25,661 nt of DNA from GCA-003244245 sp036494005 (lineage in GTDB: Bacteria > Actinomycetota > Actinomycetes > Mycobacteriales > Pseudonocardiaceae). This document shows positions 17,186 to 23,971 of the stretch, piece after piece. Both the position numbers and the translations under genes were made by a program. The stretch's first letter is position 1. Every line of letters starts with the position of its first letter. Below the pieces are notes generated by a model. It did not search any database. It was not told the origin of the DNA and saw only the letters and a program-made list of their open reading frames with translations. Where the stretch lies: the NCBI GenBank assembly GCA_036494005.1, contig DASXOV010000094.1, positions 1 through 25,661 on the forward strand. Direction: 5' to 3'.

Positions 17186-17296
17186 TTCTACTCTCCCGAG
17201 ATCGCGGGCGGTCCCGCTGACGGCAGGCGTGCCGGTCGCGCCATGCTCGGCGGCGTGGAGCTGCGGTGACCGGGCGGATGCGGGGTATGGCAAGGT

Positions 17297-17313
17297 CCGT
17301 CCATGGCGGACGG
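17297..17313. other. Small perfect hairpin
   Basis: CCGTCC (17297–17302) and GGACGG (17308–17313) pair around a 5-nt loop. It may be part of the termination or leader structure between the DivIVA-like gene and ffh. Function unknown. Confidence 0.4.
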
Positions 17314-17347
17314 GCAGCGGGTGTGACCTTCCGGTACCAGAGCCACG

Positions 17348-17396
17348 CTGGGCCGCCAGCGCCTCGTGGAGGGGCCCCGGGGCGCTGGTGGCCCAG
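17348..17396 (+). terminator. Long hairpin, 16-bp stem, upstream of ffh
   Basis: CTGGGCCGCCAGCGCC (17348–17363) pairs with GGCGCTGGTGGCCCAG (17381–17396) with one G·U wobble and a 17-nt loop. The loop itself contains GGGGCCCC. It lies about 160 bp past the DivIVA-like stop and 130 bp before ffh. A terminator without T tract is the simplest reading. The distance from the upstream gene leaves open a small structured RNA. Confidence 0.5.
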
Positions 17397-17459
17397 GTAG
17401 ACCGCGCCGCACGGGCCGCCTGCGCGCCAGGTCCGGACCGGGCCCGGAGATGGGGCGGC

Positions 17460-17478
17460 TAGGCTGGTCACACCAGCC
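17460..17478 (+). promoter_or_regulatory. Candidate ffh promoter -10 with overlapping palindrome
   Basis: TAGGCT (17460–17465) fits the TANNNT -10 pattern. GGCTGGT (17462–17468) and ACCAGCC (17472–17478) form a perfect 7-bp inverted repeat with a 3-nt spacer across the -10 and the expected start point. A repressor operator or a 5'-end hairpin would both fit. No -35 is evident. Confidence 0.4.
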
Positions 17479-17526
17479 CACTGGCGGGCCACCGCCCCCA
17501 CCGCACCCGTAGGGAGCGCGACCGGC

Positions 17527-19152
17527 GTGTTCGACACCCTCTCCGACCGGCTCACCTCGACCCTGTCCGGCCTGCGTGGCAAGGGCAGACTCACCGAGGC
17601 AGACATCGACACCACCGCCCGGGAGATCCGCATCGCCTTGCTCGAGGCCGATGTCGCACTTCCGGTGGTCCGCCAGTTCATCGTGCAGATCAAGGAACGC
17701 GCGAAGGGTGCTGAGGTCTCCGGTGCGCTCAATCCCGCCCAGCAGGTCGTCAAGATCGTCGACGAGGAACTCGTCCGGCTGCTCGGCGGCGAGGAGAGTC
17801 TGGCCGGGCAGACCCGGCGGCTCGAGCTGGCCAAGACACCGCCCACCGTGGTCATGCTGGCCGGCCTGCAGGGCTCAGGGAAGACGACGCTGGCGGGCAA
17901 GCTGGCCCGCTGGCTTCGTGGTCAGGGGCACACTCCGCTGCTCGTCGCCGCCGACCTGCAGCGTCCCAATGCCGTCACCCAGCTCCAGGTGGTCGGCGAG
18001 CAGGCCGGGGTACCGGTGTTCGCACCACATCCGGGCGCGTCAGCGACCGGTCATCAAGCAGGGCCGGGCGCGTCAGCGACCGGTCATCAAGCAGGGCCGG
18101 GCGACGGTGTCGGTGACCCGGTCGAGGTCGCCCGCCGGGGCGTGGCCGAGGCCCGCGCACGTCAGCACGACTTCGTCGTGGTGGACACCGCGGGACGGCT
18201 GGGTATCGACGCGGAACTGATGCAACAGGCCAGCGACATCCGGGATGCCATCCAGCCCGACGAGGTGCTGTTCGTCGTCGACGCGATGATCGGCCAGGAC
18301 GCGGTGACCACTGCGGAGGCGTTCCGAGACGGAGTCGGCTTCAGCGGGGTGGTGCTGACCAAACTGGACGGCGACGCCCGTGGTGGCGCTGCGCTGTCGG
18401 TGCGGCAGGTCACCGGCCGCCCGATCATGTTCGCGTCCAACGGCGAGAAGCTGGAGGACTTCGACGTCTTCCATCCGGACCGGATGGCCAGCCGGATTCT
18501 GGGCATGGGCGACATGCTCACGCTGATCGAGCAGGCCGAACAGGCCTTCGACGCCAAGCAGGCCGAGGAGGCCGCCGCCAAGATCGGCAGTGGTGAGCTG
18601 ACCCTGGACGACTTCCTCGAACAGATGAAGGCGGTCCGGAGGATGGGGCCGATCTCCAACCTGCTCGGGCTGCTGCCCGGCGCGGGCCAGCTCAAGGACC
18701 AGCTCGCCGAGGTCGACGACAAGCAGCTGGATCGGCTCGAGGCCATCATCTGCGGCATGACCCCCGCGGAGCGGGCCGACCCGAAGATTATCAACGCCTC
18801 GCGCAGGCAACGTATCTCCCGGGGTTCCGGCGTGACGGTCAACGAGGTCAATCAGCTGGTCGACCGATTCTTCGAGGCCCGCAAGATCATGCAGCAGATG
18901 GCGGGCCGATTCGGTTTGGGCGGTTTGGGTGCCGGGCGCAAGAACCGTAAGGGCAAGAAGGGCAAGAAGGGCAAGGGTCGCGGGCCGACCCCGCCGAAGG
19001 TGCGCGGTGGCCTGCCCGGCGGGTTGCCCGACCTGTCGGGCCTGGGGCAGGCAGGGCAGGGTTCCGGGCCCGGACAGCTGCCCGGCGCTTCGCCCTTCGA
19101 CCAGTTGCCGCCGGGGTTCGATCCTTCGAAACTGAAGTTCGGCAAGAGGTGA
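17527..19152 (+). CDS. ffh: Ffh, signal recognition particle GTPase (SRP54)
   Basis: Protein subunit of SRP; binds signal peptides and SRP RNA and pairs with FtsY. It has 541 residues from GTG 17527 (AGGGAG at 17511–17516). The N domain (~1–90) is followed by the G domain with P-loop GLQGSGKTT (Gly113–Lys119), ADLQRPNAVTQL, VVDTAGR and TKLDGDARGG. The M domain holds the RNA-binding segment NASRRQRISRGSGVTVNEVN. The C-terminus is a basic/Gly/Pro-rich extension (NRKGKKGKKGKGRG, ~475 onward), usual for actinobacteria. Residues 169–190 are an 11-residue unit repeated twice, inserted where relatives normally pass directly from APxPG to DGVGDPVEVAR, i.e. a surface segment of the GTPase domain. The stop overlaps the next gene's ATG by one base. 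Confidence 0.97.
   Translation: MFDTLSDRLTSTLSGLRGKGRLTEADIDTTAREIRIALLEADVALPVVRQFIVQIKERAKGAEVSGALNPAQQVVKIVDEELVRLLGGEESLAGQTRRLELAKTPPTVVMLAGLQGSGKTTLAGKLARWLRGQGHTPLLVAADLQRPNAVTQLQVVGEQAGVPVFAPHPGASATGHQAGPGASATGHQAGPGDGVGDPVEVARRGVAEARARQHDFVVVDTAGRLGIDAELMQQASDIRDAIQPDEVLFVVDAMIGQDAVTTAEAFRDGVGFSGVVLTKLDGDARGGAALSVRQVTGRPIMFASNGEKLEDFDVFHPDRMASRILGMGDMLTLIEQAEQAFDAKQAEEAAAKIGSGELTLDDFLEQMKAVRRMGPISNLLGLLPGAGQLKDQLAEVDDKQLDRLEAIICGMTPAERADPKIINASRRQRISRGSGVTVNEVNQLVDRFFEARKIMQQMAGRFGLGGLGAGRKNRKGKKGKKGKGRGPTPPKVRGGLPGGLPDLSGLGQAGQGSGPGQLPGASPFDQLPPGFDPSKLKFGKR
18031..18096 (+). repeat. Perfect 2×33-bp in-frame tandem repeat inside ffh
   Basis: The 33-bp unit at 18031–18063 recurs unchanged at 18064–18096, and the first 7 bases begin a third time at 18097–18103. 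Each unit encodes PGASATGHQAG. The unit holds the palindrome GACCGGTC. Both copies are identical at third positions, which implies a recent duplication or strong homogenisation. Confidence 0.95.
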
Positions 19153-20285
19153 TGGCGGCTTTCGCATCCTCTGGGGAGTCCCCGGCACTGCATCTGCGCG
19201 GCGTGTTGTTGCCCGCCGGGGAGCCCGCTGAGCTCTGGGTCGCCGGTGGAGTCATCCACGCCGAACCGGTATCCGGGGCGGTCACGGTCTGCGACGGCGG
19301 TTACCTGGTACCGGGTCTGGTCGATGCGCACTGTCACGTCGGCCTCGGTCCGCACGGGGTGACCACCCTGGACGAGGCCGCCGAGCAGGCCGCGACCGAA
19401 CGGGACGCGGGCACCCTGCTCATCAGGGACTGCGGTGTCCCGATCGACACCCGGCCGCTGCAGACCCGCGACGACCTGCCCCGCATCATCAGGGCGGGAC
19501 GGCATCTGGCCCGGCCGAAGCGCTACATCCCCTCCCTCGGCGTGGAACTCGACGATCCGAGGTTGCTGCCGCAGGCGGTGCAGGAGCAGGCGGCCACCGG
19601 CGACGGGTGGGTCAAGCTGGTCGGGGACTGGATCGACCGGTCCGGCGGCGACGAGGCGGATCTGGCGCCGCTGTGGCCCGACGACATCCTGGCCGAGGCC
19701 GTCGCCGCGGCGCATGCGGCCGGGGCCCGGGTGACCGCGCACGTCTTCGGTGAGGATGCGCTGGCCGGCCTGATCACCGCTGGGATCGACTGCATCGAGC
19801 ACGGCACCGGCCTGTCCGACGACACCATCGCCGAGATGGCCGGCCGTGGGACGGCTCTGGTGCCCACGCTGATCAATATCGAGAACTTCCCCGCGATCGC
19901 CGACCGCGCGGACCGCTATCGGCGCTACGCCGCCCACATGCGCGCCCTGCATGCCCGGGTCCGTGACACTATCGGCGCCGCGATCGACGCCGGGATCCCG
20001 GTGTACGCGGGCAGCGACGCGGGCGGCGGCGTCGCGCACGGACGTCTGGTGGACGAGATCGTGGCGTTGCGCGCCGCCGGGTGCAGCGGCGAGCAGGCTC
20101 TCGCGGCGGCCAGCTGGGCGGCCCGTGACTGGTTGGGGGTTCCTGGTCTGGTGGCAGGGGCCCCGGCCGATCTGATCGTCACCGTGGCCGACCCACGCCG
20201 CGACCCGGATGCCCTGCGCGATCCGGCGTTGCTGTTGTTGCGCGGCGTCGTGCACGGCGGTCACGGGACACCAGGACCGTTCTAA
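19152..20285 (+). CDS. Metal-dependent amidohydrolase family protein
   Basis: A 377-residue cytosolic hydrolase of the amidohydrolase superfamily (imidazolonepropionase/prolidase-like branch). LVDAHCHVGLG provides the HxH metal ligands (His60 and His62). A lysine in WVKLVGDW could be the carboxylated bridging ligand. The later histidines are in VTAHVFGEDA and CIEHGTGL, and the final aspartate is in YAGSDAGGG. The C-terminal β-sandwich return (GAPADLIVTVADPRRDPDAL) is present. The start is ATG 19152, sharing its A with the ffh stop TGA; AAGAGG lies just upstream. A GTG at 19149 would add one residue. The substrate cannot be inferred. Tight coupling to ffh suggests co-expression, not shared function. 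Confidence 0.85.
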   Translation: MAAFASSGESPALHLRGVLLPAGEPAELWVAGGVIHAEPVSGAVTVCDGGYLVPGLVDAHCHVGLGPHGVTTLDEAAEQAATERDAGTLLIRDCGVPIDTRPLQTRDDLPRIIRAGRHLARPKRYIPSLGVELDDPRLLPQAVQEQAATGDGWVKLVGDWIDRSGGDEADLAPLWPDDILAEAVAAAHAAGARVTAHVFGEDALAGLITAGIDCIEHGTGLSDDTIAEMAGRGTALVPTLINIENFPAIADRADRYRRYAAHMRALHARVRDTIGAAIDAGIPVYAGSDAGGGVAHGRLVDEIVALRAAGCSGEQALAAASWAARDWLGVPGLVAGAPADLIVTVADPRRDPDALRDPALLLLRGVVHGGHGTPGPF

Positions 20286-20301
20286 CCCACCAGGAGTGGC
20301 T

Positions 20302-21114
20302 GTGAGCACGCCCGCCGACCCGGCTGTGCCGCCAGGACCGAGTGACGTGGTGCCCTCGCGGGAGGTGGCGCCGCAATCGGATCCCCGCCGCGGCTGGTAT
20401 CTGCTCGCCGTCTTCGCGTTCGCCGAGTTGGCCTTCCTGGTGGCCTCGGTGCTGGTTCTACTGCCGTTCGCGATCAACGGCCGCGACCTCGCCGCGGGCC
20501 GGCCGCTTCCGCCGCTGGCCCTGGTCACCGCGCTCGTGGTGCCCACGGTGCTGGCCGCCCTGGTAGCGGCCACGGGTACCGCGATCGTGGGCCGGGGGCG
20601 CAACTTGTGGCAGCGGCTGCGCAGCGAGCTGCCGATGCGATGGCGATGGCGCGACCTCGGTCTGGGGCTGGCGCTGGGCGCCGCGGGGCTGGCCGTCACG
20701 CTGCCCGCTTCAGCGCTGTGGGCGCACCTGGTCGGCGAGAGCAAGGCGAACTCAGCGGTGGGGGAGGTCTTCGACAACCAGCGCCTGCCGCTCGGGGTCG
20801 GGATCGTGATCTTCTTCGCGGTGTGGCTGGTGGCGCCGATGTGCGAGGAGGTGCTCTACCGCGGTGTGCTCTGGCGGGCCATGGAGCACTGGGGGTGGAA
20901 CCGCTGGGTGGTGCTGGGGCTCACCACGTTGGTGTTCTCCTTCGCCCACCTGGAGCTGCTCCGTACGCCCCTGCTGCTGGTGATCTCACTGCCGATCGCG
21001 CTCGCCCGGCTGCTCACCGGCAACCTGCTGGCCAGCATCGCCGCCCACCAGGCCAACAACTTCCTGCCCGCCGTCGGTTTGTTGCTGATCAGCCAGGGCC
21101 TGCTGCCCGGGTGA
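20302..21114 (+). CDS. CPBP-family intramembrane metalloprotease (CAAX protease/bacteriocin-processing)
   Basis: A 270-residue multi-pass membrane protein with the three hallmarks of the ABI/CPBP (Rce1-like) family: EEVLYRG (glutamate pair and arginine), FSFAH, and HQANN near the C-terminus, which together form the catalytic metal site. The hydrophilic N-terminus of about 30 residues (Pro/Ser-rich) precedes the first helix (WYLLAVFAFAELAFLVASVL); about seven to eight helices follow. GTG 20302 is chosen because AGGAG lies at 20292–20296, 5 nt upstream. The open frame extends upstream into the amidohydrolase gene, without family similarity. It follows that gene by 16 bp and is likely in the ffh operon. 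In bacteria the substrates of such proteases are mostly unknown. Confidence 0.88.
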   Translation: MSTPADPAVPPGPSDVVPSREVAPQSDPRRGWYLLAVFAFAELAFLVASVLVLLPFAINGRDLAAGRPLPPLALVTALVVPTVLAALVAATGTAIVGRGRNLWQRLRSELPMRWRWRDLGLGLALGAAGLAVTLPASALWAHLVGESKANSAVGEVFDNQRLPLGVGIVIFFAVWLVAPMCEEVLYRGVLWRAMEHWGWNRWVVLGLTTLVFSFAHLELLRTPLLLVISLPIALARLLTGNLLASIAAHQANNFLPAVGLLLISQGLLPG

Positions 21115-21151
21115 CGTGGCGGGAGTGGGCGGTACAAGCTTCTCGCGACGG

Positions 21152-21162
21152 TCTGGCACAAT
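21152..21162 (+). promoter_or_regulatory. Likely rpsP promoter (-10 CACAAT)
   Basis: TCTGGCACAAT, with -10 hexamer CACAAT at 21157–21162, lies in the 179-bp gap before rpsP. The same 11-mer, with one change (TCTGGCACACT), occurs upstream of rplS at 23400–23410. This supports a shared ribosomal-protein promoter type. No strong -35 is visible. Confidence 0.5.
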
Positions 21163-21171
21163 AGGTCGCTG

Positions 21172-21205
21172 TTGTCACGGTCGGCCCTCTCCCGTGCTGT
21201 GACAA
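21172..21205 (+). promoter_or_regulatory. Inverted repeat in the rpsP 5' leader
   Basis: TTGTCAC (21172–21178) and GTGACAA (21199–21205) are perfect reverse complements separated by 20 nt and would sit near the 5' end of the roughly 125-nt rpsP leader. It may be an RNA stem for leader-mediated control, or a DNA operator. Evidence is structural only. Confidence 0.4.
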
Positions 21206-21293
21206 AACTTATGGGCATGCCGGCTTGCCACCCCACTGTGGGCCGTGCGCGCTCACCCGTGAACATCTGAGCGTGACAGGAGTAGTTCGCCCC

Positions 21294-21779
21294 GTGGCAG
21301 TCAAGATCAAGCTCATGCGGCTCGGCAAGATCCGCCAGCCGTACTATCGGATCGTGGTAGCCGACGCTCGCAGCCGTCGCGATGGTAAGGCGATCGAGGC
21401 GATCGGCAAGTATCACCCCAAGCAGGAGCCCAGCTTCATCGAGGTCGACTCCGAGCGGGTGCAGTACTGGCTCGGAGTCGGAGCCAAGCCCACCGAGCCG
21501 GTCCAGCACATCCTCGAGATCACCGGTGACTGGCAGAAGTTCACCGGCCAGCCGGGCCAGGAGGGCACGCTGCGGCGCGCCGAGCCCAAGCCGGACAAGG
21601 CCGAGCTGTTCGCCAAGGCACTGGCAGAGGCAGGCGAGGCGCCGACCACCCAGGCCACCACGCCGAAGAAGCGGGGCGCCAGGAAGACCGGGGTCGCTGC
21701 TGACACCAGCGCCGGGACTGCTGCCGGCTCGACCGAGGCCCGGGAGGACACGCCGAAGGCAGCGGACGGGCAGGCGTGA
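21294..21779 (+). CDS. rpsP: Small-subunit ribosomal protein S16
   Basis: A 161-residue S16 protein, needed for 30S assembly. The conserved core is VAVKIKLMRLGKIRQPYYRI followed by VVADARSRRDGKAIEAIGKY, and it ends around residue 95. The remaining 65 residues are an Ala/Thr/Lys-rich tail (TTPKKRGARKTG, TSAGTAAGSTEARED), common in actinobacterial S16. GTG 21294 is the start: AGGAG lies at 21278–21282 and the conserved core begins at once. First gene of the rpsP–khpA–rimM–trmD cluster; its stop overlaps khpA (GTGA). Confidence 0.97.
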   Translation: MAVKIKLMRLGKIRQPYYRIVVADARSRRDGKAIEAIGKYHPKQEPSFIEVDSERVQYWLGVGAKPTEPVQHILEITGDWQKFTGQPGQEGTLRRAEPKPDKAELFAKALAEAGEAPTTQATTPKKRGARKTGVAADTSAGTAAGSTEAREDTPKAADGQA

Positions 21780-22015
21780 GCATGCTGGCCGACGCGCTCG
21801 AGCACCTCGTCAGGGGAATCGTCGACAACCCCGACGACGTGCGCGTCCAGCTGGTGACCACGCGAAGGGGCCGGACACTCGAGGTCCACGTCAACCCGGA
21901 GGACCTGGGTAAGGTGATCGGACGGGGCGGTCGCACGGCCACCGCGTTGCGCACCGTGATGAGCGGGATCGGCGGACGTGGCGTGCGGGTGGACGTCGTC
22001 GACACCGACCGCTGA
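21776..22015 (+). CDS. khpA: KhpA, single-KH-domain RNA-binding protein (YlqC family)
   Basis: A 79-residue protein consisting of one KH domain, with the GxxG RNA-binding loop in GKVIGRGGRTATALRTVM. It is the partner of KhpB/Jag in other bacteria, where the pair acts as a global RNA chaperone. It starts at GTG 21776, overlapping the rpsP stop by 4 bp; an in-frame ATG at 21782 is an alternative. Position between rpsP and rimM is diagnostic. Confidence 0.93.
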   Translation: MSMLADALEHLVRGIVDNPDDVRVQLVTTRRGRTLEVHVNPEDLGKVIGRGGRTATALRTVMSGIGGRGVRVDVVDTDR

Positions 22016-22026
22016 CCTTCTGGCGG

Positions 22027-22551
22027 GTGTCGATCGTGCAGCCTGACGCCGGTGTCCAGCGGGTGGTGGGGCGGGTCGGCAGGCCGCACGGTCTGGACGG
22101 CGAGGTGTCGGTGCAGGTGCGCACCGACTCACCCGGGCAACGCTTCGCACCTGGTGCACGGTTCGGCACCGGTGCCGGTCGCACCCTCACCGTGGACTCC
22201 GTCCGCCCGCATGCGGGAGCACTGCTGGTGCGCTTCGCCGGGGTGCCCGACCGGTCCGCGGCGCAGGCACTGCTGGGCACGGTGCTGACCATCGAGATCA
22301 GCGATCTTCCCGAGCTGGACGATCCCGACGAGTACTACGACCATCAGCTCGAGGGGCTGGCGGCGGTCGGGACCGACGGTGCCGCGCTGGGCACCGTACG
22401 CGAGGTGGTGCACGCCCCGGCCCATGATCTGCTCGTGCTGGAGACCGGGCAGGGGGACGTGCTGGTGCCCTTCGTCCGGGCCATCGTTCCCGAGGTCGAC
22501 CTGGCTGCCGGTCGGCTGGTGCTCGACCCGCCTGCCGGTCTGCTCGACTGA
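22027..22551 (+). CDS. rimM: RimM, 16S rRNA processing / 30S maturation factor
   Basis: A 174-residue assembly factor that binds S19 in the 30S head. The N-terminal RimM domain starts VVGRVGRPHGLDGEVSVQVR. The C-terminal PRC-barrel shows DEYYDHQLEGLAAVGTDGAA, LGTVREVVHAPAHDLLVLE and VLVPFVRAIVPEVDLAAGRL. The start is GTG 22027, 11 bp after khpA; GTG 22036 is also in frame. The stop TGA (22549–22551) lies in the first copy of a 19-bp tandem duplication. Confidence 0.95.
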   Translation: MSIVQPDAGVQRVVGRVGRPHGLDGEVSVQVRTDSPGQRFAPGARFGTGAGRTLTVDSVRPHAGALLVRFAGVPDRSAAQALLGTVLTIEISDLPELDDPDEYYDHQLEGLAAVGTDGAALGTVREVVHAPAHDLLVLETGQGDVLVPFVRAIVPEVDLAAGRLVLDPPAGLLD

Positions 22552-22572
22552 GTCCGGTCCGCTCGACTGAGT
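22535..22572 (+). repeat. 19-bp tandem duplication at the rimM–trmD junction
   Basis: CCGGTCTGCTCGACTGAGT (22535–22553) is followed directly by CCGGTCCGCTCGACTGAGT (22554–22572), one mismatch. Copy 1 contains the rimM stop. Copy 2 adds an untranslated spacer ahead of trmD. It enlarges a junction that would otherwise be nearly overlapping. Confidence 0.92.
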
Positions 22573-22588
22573 GAGGACATGCGCAGCT

Positions 22589-23353
22589 GTGCTGATCCAG
22601 GTCGTGACGATCTTCCCCGACTACCTGACACCGGCCAGGGAGGCGCTGCTCGGCCGGGCCATCGATCGGGGTTTGATCACCTTCACCGTGCACGACCTGC
22701 GGGACTGGACCCACGACGTGCACCGGGCGGTGGACGACGCGCCCTACGGCGGTGGCCCTGGCATGGTGATGCGACCGCAGGTGTGGGGTGCAGCACTCGA
22801 CGAGGTGCTGGCCGGTGAGCCACCGCCCCGGCTGGTGGTGCCCACGCCCGCCGGGCGTTCGTTCACCCAGCGGGTGGCCACCGAGCTGGCCGCGCAGTCC
22901 CGGCTCGTCTTCGCCTGCGGGCGCTACGAGGGCATCGACCAGCGGGTGCTCGACGATGCCGCGCAGCGGGTGGTCGTCGACGAGATCTCCATCGGGGACT
23001 ATGTGCTCGTCGGCGGTGAGGCCGCGGTGCTGGTGATGGTCGAGGCGATCGCCCGGCTGCTGCCCGGGGTGCTGGGCAACCCCGCCTCCGCGGCGCAGGA
23101 CTCGTTCTCCGACGGCCTGCTGGAGGGGCCCTGCTACACCCGCCCGGAGGTCTGGCGCGACCGCGGGGTGCCTGACGTGCTGCGATCGGGCAACCACGCG
23201 GCGATCGCACGCTGGCGCCGGGACCGGGCGCTGGAGCGCACCGCGGCACGTCGTCCCGACCTGATCGCCGCCCTGCCACCGGATGCGCTCGACTCCGCCG
23301 ACCGCGCGGTGCTCGATGGGCTCGGCGCGCGCCCGGACCCCCGTACGGCCTAA
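22589..23353 (+). CDS. trmD: TrmD, tRNA (guanine-N1-)-methyltransferase
   Basis: Methylates G37 at N1 next to the anticodon using S-adenosylmethionine, preventing +1 frameshifting. It has 254 residues from GTG 22589, giving VLIQVVTIFPDYL; GTG 22571 is in frame, but adds six non-conserved residues and lies in the repeat. The trefoil-knot SPOUT motifs are YGGGPGMVMRPQ, ACGRYEGIDQRV and EISIGDYVLVGGEAAVLVM. The C-terminal helical domain has LLEGPCYTRPEVWRDRGVPD and SGNHAAIARWRRD. Ribosome-binding GAGG is at 22573–22576. Fourth gene of the cluster. Confidence 0.96.
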   Translation: MLIQVVTIFPDYLTPAREALLGRAIDRGLITFTVHDLRDWTHDVHRAVDDAPYGGGPGMVMRPQVWGAALDEVLAGEPPPRLVVPTPAGRSFTQRVATELAAQSRLVFACGRYEGIDQRVLDDAAQRVVVDEISIGDYVLVGGEAAVLVMVEAIARLLPGVLGNPASAAQDSFSDGLLEGPCYTRPEVWRDRGVPDVLRSGNHAAIARWRRDRALERTAARRPDLIAALPPDALDSADRAVLDGLGARPDPRTA

Positions 23354-23399
23354 GCGCTGCGCAGGCCCGCCCCGTCCGGTTTCATTTCCCACGGGGGCA

Positions 23400-23410
23400 T
23401 CTGGCACACT
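23400..23410 (+). promoter_or_regulatory. Likely rplS promoter (-10 CACACT) and 5' leader
   Basis: TCTGGCACACT with -10 CACACT at 23405–23410 matches the rpsP promoter motif in 10 of 11 positions. It implies a leader of about 155 nt up to the rplS ATG. The leader holds a small hairpin (TGCGC at 23454–23458 with GCGCA at 23464–23468). No known L19 leader motif was recognised. Confidence 0.5.
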
Positions 23411-23573
23411 GGAACAGTTGCCGCAGCCGGGTGCAGATTCGAGTGACAGATACTGCGCCCAGAGCGCAACGCCGCGTACCAAGCCCGCGTCACCTCCGAC
23501 GCCACTGCGGCGCGCTTGCCGGGCACCCAGAACCGCACAGCAGATGATGACGAGGACGAGGACGGGATCCCCG

Positions 23574-23933
23574 ATGAACACCCTGGACGCCCTGGACGTG
23601 AAGTCGCTGCGTTCCGACATACCCGACTTCCGGCCTGGTGACACGCTCAAGGTGCACGTCCGGGTCATCGAGGGCTCGCGGCAGCGGGTCCAGGTGTTCC
23701 AGGGGGTGGTCATCCGGCGCCAGGGTGGTGGAATCCGGGAGACCTTCACCGTGCGCAAGGTCTCTTTCGGAGTGGGTGTCGAGCGCACCTTCCCGCTGCA
23801 CTCGCCGAACATCGCCAAGATCGAGGTGGTCACCCGCGGTGACGTACGCCGGGCGAAGCTGTACTACCTGCGTGAACTCCGCGGCAAGGCAGCCAAGATC
23901 AAGGAGAAGCGTGCGGCGCCGTCGGCGTCCTGA
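23574..23933 (+). CDS. rplS: Large-subunit ribosomal protein L19
   Basis: A 119-residue L19 protein located at the 30S–50S interface. Its characteristic core is IPDFRPGDTLKVHVRVIEGS followed by RQRVQVFQGVVIRRQGGGIR, then ETFTVRKVSFGVGVERTFPL and the basic end VRRAKLYYLRELRGKAAKIK. ATG 23574 is the start; the upstream open frame is the untranslated leader. Length is normal. It has its own promoter but sits in the usual place after trmD. Confidence 0.97.
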   Translation: MNTLDALDVKSLRSDIPDFRPGDTLKVHVRVIEGSRQRVQVFQGVVIRRQGGGIRETFTVRKVSFGVGVERTFPLHSPNIAKIEVVTRGDVRRAKLYYLRELRGKAAKIKEKRAAPSAS

Positions 23934-23958
23934 ACCGCGTCGCCCGGCCGGCAATCGA

Positions 23959-23964
23959 TAGCCT
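23959..23964 (+). promoter_or_regulatory. Candidate -10 box for a leaderless lepB transcript
   Basis: TAGCCT ends exactly 7 nt before the GTG at 23972, fitting the actinobacterial leaderless pattern TANNNT-n7-start. A GGGGAA at 23965–23970 is too close to act as a usual ribosome-binding site. Confidence 0.45.
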
Positions 23965-23971
23965 GGGGAAC

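Larger units (their letters stand above)
17186..17526. other. 341-bp intergenic region, highly structured, no supported gene
   Basis: The gap between the DivIVA-like gene and ffh holds no reading frame with family-like content. It contains three inverted repeats: a 6-bp hairpin (17297–17313), a 16-bp-stem hairpin (17348–17396), and a 7-bp repeat at the presumed ffh promoter (17462–17478). The conserved GGAAGCA-type tetraloop region of SRP RNA was looked for and not seen. Confidence 0.7.

Noticed and set aside
16467..17462. Alternative plus frame across the DivIVA-like gene and the following gap
   Set aside because: Pro/Ser/Arg-rich and without recognisable domains. The overlapping frame has the DivIVA-like motif and regular coiled coil.
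17186..17526. SRP RNA (ffs) gene next to ffh
   Set aside because: The conserved apical GGAAGCA-type segment is absent, and the hairpins do not form the SRP RNA fold. The SRP RNA gene is normally elsewhere in actinobacteria.
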